This document shows, piece by piece, positions 15,687 through 22,590 of a stretch of 64,000 nucleotides of DNA. The notes beneath the pieces were generated by a model that worked only from the letters and a program-made list of their open reading frames with translations, searched no databases and was not told the origin of the DNA. The DNA lies in the NCBI RefSeq assembly GCF_003058325.1, contig NZ_CP028843.1:2700001-2764000 (forward strand). Reading direction: 5' to 3'. Each line of letters opens with the position of its first letter. Position 1 is the first letter of the stretch. A program made the translations under genes and the position numbers. This DNA comes from Methylobacterium currus (GTDB lineage Bacteria > Pseudomonadota > Alphaproteobacteria > Rhizobiales > Beijerinckiaceae).

Positions 15687-16910
15687 ATGCACGCCACCCG
15701 AATGCCCTCCTCGCGGCCGCCGTCCTGGACGTCGCGGTTCTTCACGAGCGGGCCCGTCACCTGCATCGAGGACCTGCGCGTGCTCGCCGAGCGGCGGGTG
15801 CCGCGGATGTTCTACGACTACGCCGATTCCGGCTCGTACTCGGAGGGCACCTACCGGGCGAACGAGGACGATTTTTCCAAGATCAAGCTGCGCCAGCGCG
15901 TCGCAGTCGACATGACGAACCGCACGCTCGCCAGCACCATGGTGGGCCTGCCGGTGAGCATGCCGGTGGCGCTGGCGCCGACCGGCCTCACGGGCATGCA
16001 GCATGCCGACGGCGAGATCCTGGCGGCACGCGCCGCCGCCAAGGCCGGGGTGCCGTTCACGCTGTCGACCATGAGCATCTGCTCGATCGAGGACGTGGCC
16101 GAGAACACCGACGCGCCGTTCTGGTTCCAGCTCTACGTGATGCGCGACCGGGACTTCATCGACCGGCTGATCGACCGGGCCAAGGCGGCGCAGTGCTCGG
16201 CGCTCGTGCTCACCCTCGACCTCCAGATCCTGGGCCAGCGCCACAAGGACGTGAAGAACGGCCTCTCGACCCCGCCCCGGATGACGATCCCCAACATCAT
16301 CAACCTGGCGACGAAGCCGCGCTGGTGCCTGAACATGCTGCGCACGCAGCGGCGCACCTTCCGCAACATCGTCGGGCACGCGCAAGGGGTGGGGGACCTG
16401 CGCTCGCTCTCGTCCTGGACCGCCGAGCAGTTCGATCCCCGGCTCAACTGGGACGACGTCAAGCGCATCCGCGACCGCTGGGGCGGCAAGCTGATCCTCA
16501 AAGGGATCCTCGATCCCGAGGATGCGGAGCTGGCGGCCCAGAGCGGCGCCGAGGCGCTGATCGTGTCCAACCACGGCGGGCGTCAGCTCGACGGGGCGAT
16601 CTCGTCGATCGCGGCCCTGCCCTCCATCGTCGAGACGGTGGGCGACCGGATCGAGGTGCTGATGGACGGCGGCATCCGCTCGGGGCAGGACGTGATCAAG
16701 GCCCTGGCGCTCGGCGCCCACGGCGTCTTCATCGGCCGGGCCTTCCTGTACGGGCTCGGGGCCGGCGGCGAGGCGGGCGTGACCCAGTGCCTCGACATCA
16801 TCCGCAAGGAACTCGACGTCACGATGGCGATGTGCGGCCTGCGCGACGTGCGCCAGGTCGACGAGCGGATCCTGGCCGGCAAGCCGGCCCTCAGCAACCG
16901 GCCGTTCTGA
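15687..16910 (+). CDS. FMN-dependent alpha-hydroxy-acid dehydrogenase (L-lactate dehydrogenase-like)
   Basis: A 407-residue TIM-barrel flavoprotein of the lactate dehydrogenase/glycolate oxidase family. FMN and active-site segments are visible: PRMFYDYADSGSYSE, ALAPTGLTGMQHADGE, FQLYVMRDRDF, TLDLQILGQRHKDVKNG, ILKGILDPEDAELA, and SNHGGRQLDGA with the catalytic His base and substrate Arg, then DGGIRSGQDVIKALALGAHGVFIGRAFLYGLGAGG. The extended DVKNG-LSTPPRMT region resembles LldD-type L-lactate dehydrogenases. It oxidises L-lactate or a similar 2-hydroxy acid to the keto acid, passing electrons to quinone or oxygen. It is followed by a perfect terminator hairpin. An ATG at 15702 is an alternative start. 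Confidence 0.92.
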   Translation: MHATRMPSSRPPSWTSRFFTSGPVTCIEDLRVLAERRVPRMFYDYADSGSYSEGTYRANEDDFSKIKLRQRVAVDMTNRTLASTMVGLPVSMPVALAPTGLTGMQHADGEILAARAAAKAGVPFTLSTMSICSIEDVAENTDAPFWFQLYVMRDRDFIDRLIDRAKAAQCSALVLTLDLQILGQRHKDVKNGLSTPPRMTIPNIINLATKPRWCLNMLRTQRRTFRNIVGHAQGVGDLRSLSSWTAEQFDPRLNWDDVKRIRDRWGGKLILKGILDPEDAELAAQSGAEALIVSNHGGRQLDGAISSIAALPSIVETVGDRIEVLMDGGIRSGQDVIKALALGAHGVFIGRAFLYGLGAGGEAGVTQCLDIIRKELDVTMAMCGLRDVRQVDERILAGKPALSNRPF

Positions 16911-16919
16911 CCCAAGAAA

Positions 16920-16944
16920 GCCCGCCCGGTAACCCCGGGCGGGC
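16920..16944. terminator. Bidirectional terminator hairpin
   Basis: GCCCGCCCGG, loop TAACC, CCGGGCGGGC: ten perfect base pairs. It starts 10 bp after the dehydrogenase stop and ends 8 bp before the stop of the convergent small secreted gene at 16953, so it can end both transcripts. Confidence 0.8.
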
Positions 16945-16952
16945 GTCCAGCC

Positions 16953-17216
16953 TCACATGCGGTGCATGTGGCGGTGCATCATGCGGTGGCGCATCATGTG
17001 CCGCCGGTGCATCATGTGGCGGCGATGCATCATGTGACGATGCATCCGGTGGTGGCGCATCATCCGGCGCTCGCCCCGGGTCATCTGCACCTGCTCCACC
17101 ATGGGAGCGGCCTGGATGCCGGCCGGGCTCGCCGGGGCGGCGGAGGCCGCGCCGATGCCGAAGGTGAGGCAGCCGAGAACCGCCGCCGCCGCGAGGCCCA
17201 GAGTCGTCTTCTTCAT
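16953..17216 (-). CDS. Small secreted protein with a His/Met/Arg-only tail
   Basis: An 87-residue protein with a clear Sec signal peptide (Lys-Lys N-terminus, hydrophobic core, cleavage expected after IGAASA near residue 26). A short linker (APASPAGIQAAPMVEQVQMTRGE) leads into a C-terminal tail in which the last 36 residues are only His (12), Met (13) and Arg (11), with recurring MMHRRH units. His plus Met in the periplasm suggests copper, silver or nickel binding, while the Arg content could also bind anionic surfaces; neither is demonstrated. The family is not recognised. It is convergent with the dehydrogenase gene and shares its terminator. Confidence 0.75.
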   Translation of the reverse strand: MKKTTLGLAAAAVLGCLTFGIGAASAAPASPAGIQAAPMVEQVQMTRGERRMMRHHRMHRHMMHRRHMMHRRHMMRHRMMHRHMHRM

Positions 17217-17479
17217 CTTGGGTGTCTCCTCTGCACGGCCCCCGCGTCCGACAGCGGGAACCGACCCGCCGGCGCGGCGGGCTCACCCGCTTGGAACGGG
17301 TCACGGACAAGAATTTTCCAACGGCGAAGGTTCCGGCAGAAGGATCGTTTTTCTCGGGTCCGCTGCGTAAAAAAATTCGACGCTTAAAAAAATGATGACG
17401 GGCTCCGATCCCGGCGCATGCCTGCGCGTTTCTCCCCGCATCCCGGAGCGGATGCCGCAACGACGGGGGGCGCCAGACC

Positions 17480-17620
17480 ATGCACGATGGCATCCGGATT
17501 CAGGCCGACGCGGACGGCACCTTCACGCTCTACAGCGACACGCGGGTGATCCTGCGCGGCCTCACCCGCGAGCGCGCCTACCGCCTCGCCGGCCGGCTCG
17601 GCGAGTTCGTACAGTATTGA
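17480..17620 (+). CDS. 46-residue hypothetical protein
   Basis: A short open frame beginning MHDGIRIQADADGTFTLYSD and ending RLAGRLGEFVQY. Its composition is protein-like (alternating beta-type pattern, then an amphipathic Arg-rich helix), and a GGGGGG tract sits about 10 bases before the ATG as a possible ribosome site. It ends 13 bp before the stop of the convergent glycosyltransferase remnant. No function is recognised, and it could be a chance frame. Confidence 0.5.
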   Translation: MHDGIRIQADADGTFTLYSDTRVILRGLTRERAYRLAGRLGEFVQY

Positions 17621-17633
17621 GGCCTTCGGGGCA

Positions 17634-18731
17634 TCACGCCGCCCCGCCACTCACTGTTTCCGCCACCGCCGGCAGCTCCGCCGCGCGATGCGCGCAGGCA
17701 TGCCGCGCCCGGATCGTCCGCAAACCGTGCTCGACGAGTTGCGCCCGCAAGCCCGGATCCCGCGCGAGATTGCGCAGGTGGCGCTCCATCGCGGGCCCGT
17801 CCGGCGCCACCAGGAAGTCGCGTTCGGGGGTGAACAGGCCCTCGCTGTCGCACCAGGGCGCCGAAACCGGGGGGATGCCGATGCCCAAGGCCTCGAAGAC
17901 CCGGATGGTCGGGATGCCCGGCAGGGCCTCGACATAGAAGCGCCGCGGCACGTGCACGGCGGCGAGGTGGCGGGAAAAGACCTCCGGGGCGCCGGAATCG
18001 GGCTGCCGGCCGCGGTAGCGGGCGCCATGACGCTCCAGGGCCGCCAGCGCCGCGTCGGGGCAGCGCACGCCCCAGATGTCGAGGGGCAGGCCGGCGCGCT
18101 GCGCCGGCCCGAACAGGAAGTGCTCCAGCTCGGCGCTGCGCTCGCCGTCGCCCCACTTGCCGATCCAGACCAGACCCTCGAGAGGCCCCTCCACCTCCGG
18201 CGGATGGAACAGGCGGGTGTCGGCGGCCTCGTGCCAGACGATGAGGCGATGTCCCCAGCCCCAGCCGCGATAGACCTCGGCCAGCGTCTCGCCGAAGGCC
18301 AGCACGCCGTCATAGCCGGAGAGGTCGTAGGCCCGCATCGCGTCGGGCTCGCTCACTGCCCGGTGGTGGGTATCGCGAAAGAGCAGCGTGAACCGTGCGC
18401 CGTTGCGCCGCGCCGCGCCGATGCGGGCGACGAGGGCGGGCTCGTTCCACTCGTGCACCAGAACGGGGTCGGCGCCGTCGAGGGCTGCGTCCGGATCGAA
18501 GCCCGGCGGGTCGATCGTGGCGGTCAGCCCGGGGTAGGGCGCGAGCGACGAGGCGAGGCCCGCCTCGCCGTGATCGCGGACGGGATTCTCGATGCCTCAG
18601 GCGCCCTCCGGCTCGTGGGCGGCGATCGCGTGGCCGAGGGCCTGCAACTCGCGCAGCACGCCGCGCAGGAAATGGGCGTTGCCGTGGTTCCAGCACGAGC
18701 GCAGCGAATGCGTGAAGGCGACGATCCTCAC
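17634..18731 (-). pseudogene. CgeB-type glycosyltransferase interrupted by an in-frame TGA
   Basis: Read from the GTG at 18731 (overlapping the stop of the GT4 gene as GTGA), the frame gives VRIVAFTHSLRSCWNHGNAHFL..., the normal opening of CgeB/GT-B type transferases. It meets TGA at 18599-18597 (codon 45), then continues in the same frame to 17634 with the rest of a normal protein (ALDGADPVLVHEWNEPALV, RDTHHRAVS, YDLSGYDGVLAFGE, WIGKWGDGERSAELE, FVEALPGIPTIRVFEALGIG). Without the stop it would be 364 residues, an ordinary length. Homologues as I remember them have a Trp near this point, so TGG to TGA with a local change is a likely origin. A GTG at 18458 could restart translation but would lose the N-terminal domain. 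Confidence 0.8.
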
Positions 18732-19900
18732 GCCGGCACCCCGGCCCGCAGGGGGGGAGCTTCCAGCACCGCCCGGTAGACGTCGAGTACGCCCGCCGTC
18801 ATCGCCTCGACCGTGAAGGCCTCTGCCCGGGCCCGCGCCTCGGCGCCGAGCCGGGCCCGGATGGCGGGATCGGCCGCCACCATCTCGATCGCGTGGGCGA
18901 AGCCCGCATCGTCGTCGGGCGCGATGAAGATCGCGGCCTCGTCCCACAGCTCGCGAAAAGTCGGGATGTCGGAGAGCACCAGGGCGCAACCGGCGCTCGC
19001 CGCCTCCAGCACGCCGAGGCCGAAGGGCTCGTAGCGGGCGGCGGAGGCGTAGATCGGCGCGCCTCCGAGCCAGCGCGCCACGTCCTGGTCGCTGAGCCGC
19101 CCGAGCGGCCGCAGGTGCTCGGGCGTGAACTGCGCCGCGTTCGGGCCCTTGAGGTCGCCGGCGGCCAGGAGCGGCAGGCGCATCCGGGAGGCCGCCCGGT
19201 CGAGGGTGCGGGCGTTCTTGCCCTCGTCCCAGAGCCGGCCGGCGGTGAAGGCGAAGGGCGAAGCGGCGGCGCCCGCCGGGGTGCGCTGGCCCCGCGACGC
19301 GGCGCTGCGCCGGCCGTTCGGCACCACCCGGGGCGGGGCGATCCCGTAGGTCGCGGCGGTGGCGTCCGCGAAGGCGCGGCTGGGGCTGAGCAGCGCGTCG
19401 ACCCGGCGGTAGCCCTCCGCCACCAGGCTCGCCCGCCAGGCGAGGTCCGGCGGCAGGGGGCCGGGCCGCATCGCCGCCCACCAGGTCGCCACGCAGGAAT
19501 GCGCCACCGCCACCACGGGAGCACAGAATTCGGTGATGGCGGCGAGCGCCGGGCTGTTGAGGTGGATCAGGTCGGCGTTCGCCCGCTCGGCCTCGCGGGC
19601 GACCATGGCGGCGGCCGCCTCGACCTCGCCGGGGGTGAGGGCGATCCAGTCGAGGCTGGCGCCGAGCGGGCACAGGGCGAGGCCGCGAATGGCGCGGGCG
19701 GCGCGAAGCTGGTCCTGGCTCGGCTCAGGTCCCAGCACCGCCAGGGTGACGCCGACGCCCTGGCGGGTCAGCTCCTCGGCGAGGTCGAGCCCGTATTGCC
19801 AGGTGCCGCCGACCGCATCGACGGTCATGAACAGGTTGAGGGCCGGCGCCCCCCGGTAGGGGAGGGGTCGTCCGGCCGGGACCGTCAGGCTGGGCAGCAT
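18728..19900 (-). CDS. Glycosyltransferase family 4 (GT-B fold)
   Basis: A 390-residue glycosyltransferase. The N-terminal half carries LFMTVDAVGGTWQYGLDLAEEL, the usual glycine-rich acceptor-side loop. The C-terminal half has the donor-binding region FTAGRLWDEGKNARTL and the E-x7-E motif in YEPFGLGVLEAASAGCALVLSDIPTF, so the catalytic site appears complete. It transfers a sugar from a nucleotide-sugar to a lipid or oligosaccharide acceptor. The ATG at 19900 overlaps the end of the radical SAM gene by 16 bp, and its stop overlaps the start of the interrupted CgeB-type gene, so the four genes form one minus-strand operon. It is the only member without an obvious lesion. Confidence 0.88.
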   Translation of the reverse strand: MLPSLTVPAGRPLPYRGAPALNLFMTVDAVGGTWQYGLDLAEELTRQGVGVTLAVLGPEPSQDQLRAARAIRGLALCPLGASLDWIALTPGEVEAAAAMVAREAERANADLIHLNSPALAAITEFCAPVVAVAHSCVATWWAAMRPGPLPPDLAWRASLVAEGYRRVDALLSPSRAFADATAATYGIAPPRVVPNGRRSAASRGQRTPAGAAASPFAFTAGRLWDEGKNARTLDRAASRMRLPLLAAGDLKGPNAAQFTPEHLRPLGRLSDQDVARWLGGAPIYASAARYEPFGLGVLEAASAGCALVLSDIPTFRELWDEAAIFIAPDDDAGFAHAIEMVAADPAIRARLGAEARARAEAFTVEAMTAGVLDVYRAVLEAPPLRAGVPA

Positions 19901-21180
19901 GCCGCCTCCAACTCGCGCAACGGGGCCGGCCGCTCTTCCTGGATGTCGCTGAAGCGATCGAACTGGCCGAGGTAATGGGCGTGCGCCCGCTCCCAGGCCT
20001 CGCCGTCCGGCTCGCCCCGGAGGCGGCGGTAATCCGGCGAGGACGGGTAGGGATAGAGCGGCACGGGATCGTTGGCCCAGACGCCGGCGGCGCGCAGGCG
20101 GTCGCGCCAGGCCGCCGCCAGTGCGGGATCGTCGCCCGCGACCCTGATGAGGTTCGCCTGCACGAACGGCACCGGGCGGCGGGCATGGAGCAGGCGCTCG
20201 GCGAGGTCGTCGGTCGAGGCGCGGCAATTCTCGTCGAGGAGGGCACGGCCCGCCTCCGTCAGGCTCTCGACCCTGGCCTCGATCGAGACGCAGCCCGCGG
20301 CGCCCAGGAGGTCGAGCATGTCGGGCTTCCACAGGTCGATCCGCGTCTGCACCCCGAACTCCACCTTGCGGGTGGCCAGGGCCTCCAGCAGGGGTCTCTG
20401 CGGCAGGAAGATCTCGTCGATGAAGTAGAGGTAGGTCGCCCCTTGCGCGATCAACCGGTCGACCTCCTCCAGGATGTTCGGCAGTGCGCGGCGCCGGTAT
20501 GTGTCCCGGAAGTCGATCTTGGCGGAAAAGGTGCAGGAATAAGGGCAGCCGCGCGAGGCCTCGACCTCGGCGCCCGGCCCCTCCGGCGCCCGGTCGAAGC
20601 GGTGGTGGTGGGCGTGGCGCGCCACCCAGGCATCGGGCCAGGTAAGCGCCGGCAGATCGACGAAGCCGGTCGCGGCGGGACCGCCGGTGACGACGATCTC
20701 CGCGCCGTCGCGGAAGGCGAGGGCCGGCACGGCATCGAGCCGGGCGAGGCCGCCCCCGGCGAGACGCGTCACCATCTCCTCGCACTCGCCCCGGACCACG
20801 ATGTCGCAGGCGAGCTTGGCGAGCGTCGTCTCCGGCGTCACCGAGCCGTGCGGGCCCACCGCCACGGTCCGGCCGCCGCGCGTTCCCAGCGCGTCCAGGA
20901 AGGCGCGGGGCACCCGCAATTCCGGTTGGGCGCAGCGCCAGAACAGGTAGGTCGGGGCGGTGGTCACCACCGTCATGGTGGGGGCGAAGTCCGCCACCCT
21001 CTCGGCCAGGTCCGCAAGCGAGAGACCGTCGAGGGCCCCGTCCAGCATCAGCACCGCGTGGCCGGCCCGCTCCAGCAGCACCTTGCAGGCCCCGAGGTCC
21101 ATGGGGAGATGCGGGGAGCGGCAGCCGACATCGATGCTGTTCTCGAAGCTCCAGGTCGGGTTGACGAGGGCGATTCTCAA
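19885..21180 (-). CDS. B12-binding-type radical SAM protein with third cluster Cys replaced by Ser
   Basis: A 431-residue protein built like B12-domain radical SAM enzymes: an N-terminal Rossmann-like region (LRIALVNPTWSFENSID..., TMTVVTTAPTYLFWRCA), then a radical SAM barrel beginning EASRGCPYSCTFSAKIDFRD. The iron-sulfur motif C-x3-C-x2-C should end in Cys, but here it reads Cys212, Cys216, Ser219 (codon TCC at 20526-20524, one base from TGC). Downstream barrel segments (LYFIDEIFLPQ, FGVQTRIDLW, AGCVSIEARVESLTEAG) look normal. It resembles a family I know as part of a multi-gene Rhizobiales oligosaccharide-type system. Without the third Cys a normal [4Fe-4S] cluster is unlikely, so it may be inactive. 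A TTG start at 21180 is inferred from homology, with AGGACAG upstream. Confidence 0.8.
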   Translation of the reverse strand: MRIALVNPTWSFENSIDVGCRSPHLPMDLGACKVLLERAGHAVLMLDGALDGLSLADLAERVADFAPTMTVVTTAPTYLFWRCAQPELRVPRAFLDALGTRGGRTVAVGPHGSVTPETTLAKLACDIVVRGECEEMVTRLAGGGLARLDAVPALAFRDGAEIVVTGGPAATGFVDLPALTWPDAWVARHAHHHRFDRAPEGPGAEVEASRGCPYSCTFSAKIDFRDTYRRRALPNILEEVDRLIAQGATYLYFIDEIFLPQRPLLEALATRKVEFGVQTRIDLWKPDMLDLLGAAGCVSIEARVESLTEAGRALLDENCRASTDDLAERLLHARRPVPFVQANLIRVAGDDPALAAAWRDRLRAAGVWANDPVPLYPYPSSPDYRRLRGEPDGEAWERAHAHYLGQFDRFSDIQEERPAPLRELEAACCPA

Positions 21181-21448
21181 TGCGGCTGTCCTGAACCGGG
21201 AACGGGCATCGCGGATACTGATGGCGACTATTGGAGGAAGTGGCGGACCGCTCCGGACGACAAGAGCTTTTCGCTCAGGTGCGGTTAAGCGATTGATACC
21301 TCTGGGCCGTTTGTCATGCCGCAGGCGCATGGCGCGGCCCCGACCATGCCGTCGCCGCAGGCTTATGGCCGGAACCGAATCGCCTCTCGCGCGTGCTTCA
21401 GGCCGGCACCGCCCGCGGTGTCAGGCGCAGGCCCCGGCTCCCGGCAAG

Positions 21449-22443
21449 CTATTCCGCCAAGCGTGCCAGCCCCTGGCGCCAGGGCAGCGGCGCGGCGAGC
21501 CCGAGATCGGCGGCAACGCGGCGGGTGTCGGAGACGTAGTAGCGCTGGTCGCCGGCGCGCCACTCCTCGAAGCCCGCATCGAGGGGATGCCCGACGAGTG
21601 CCTCGATGGCCGCGAGCACCTGGCGCAGCGACACCGCGTCGGCCGGCCCGCCGCCGAGATTGTAGGCCCGGCCCTTCACCTGCGCGATCCGAGCCAGGAC
21701 CGCCCGGTAGGCTGCGACCGCGTCGCCGACATCGAGCACGTCGCGGACCTGGCGGCCATCGCCGTAGACCGTGATCCGCCGTCCCTCCAGCGCCCGGATC
21801 AGGAAATGGGCGACCCAGCCCTGATCCTCCGTGCCCATCTGGCGCGGGCCGTAGATGCAGCTCGTTCGCGGGACGCAGGTCGGAATGCCGAAGCCGCGGG
21901 CGTCGTCGAGCACGTACTGGTCGGCCCCGCCCGTCGAGCAGCCATCGGGCGTGTGGAAGTCGAGGGGTCTTTCCTCGCCGATGCCGTGGGCCAGGATCCC
22001 CGGGTCGTCCGGCGCGTCGGCGTCGCCCACCCGGCGGAAGGTCAGGTCGGCGAGGTCGCCATAGACCTTGTTGGTCGAGGCGAAGACCGGAAGGGCGGGT
22101 CGGCGCGGCGGCGCAGGGCCTCGAGCAGGGTCAGCGTCCCCCCGAGATTGACGGCGAAATCCGTCACCGGATCGGTGAGGCTCGTCGTCACGGCGACCTG
22201 GGCGGCGAGGTGGATCACCGCGTCGACGCCCGCCACCGCTCCGGCCACCGCGCGCCCGCCGCGGATGTCGCCGGTGCGCAGCTCGACCGCGTCCGGCAGC
22301 CCCTCCGGGCGCGCCCGGCTCCCATGGACCTGCTCGATCAGGCTGTCCAGCACGCGCGCCCGGTCGCCCCGGGCGACGAGGGCCCGCGCCACGGCCCGGC
22401 CGACGAAGCCGGCCCCGCCGGTGATCAGGATGGTCTGCGGCAC
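21449..22443 (-). pseudogene. NAD-dependent sugar epimerase/dehydratase, frameshifted and lacking the YxxxK residues
   Basis: The N-terminal frame from GTG 22443 (GGAGGAG ribosome site) reads VPQTILITGGAGFVGRAVARAL with the NAD-binding GxxGxxG, then DAVIHLAAQVAV. Near 22095, just after ADPPF, it slips out of frame and stops at 22042. The adjacent frame continues the protein as VFASTNKVYGDLADLTF through SCIYGPRQMGTEDQGWVAHFLIRALEG, VYGDGRQVRDVLDV and YNLGGG to 21449. Adding one C in the CCGCCC run restores a plausible P-P-L-P-V-F-A-S-T-N. Independently, the catalytic Y-x3-K reads Asp-Gly-Cys-Ser-Thr (codons 21946-21932), both residues lost. The family resembles CDP-paratose-2-epimerase-type enzymes. 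It is the first gene of the operon. Confidence 0.82.
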
Positions 22444-22590
22444 CCGTCGCGCTCCTCCGCTTCCGACCCTGGCCGGCCGATACATCCTGGCCGTATCTAC
22501 GGAGCGGACGCGCCGCGGACAGGTGTCATTGTTCTGGCGTCATTCAGCCCGATTGATCCAGGAGATCGATTCAAGAGATCGTTCAGAGAG

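Noticed and set aside
18597-18599. TGA in the CgeB-type gene read as selenocysteine
   Set aside because: No SECIS-like hairpin is evident after it, and this family has no Cys or Sec at that place; nonsense or a sequence error is simpler.
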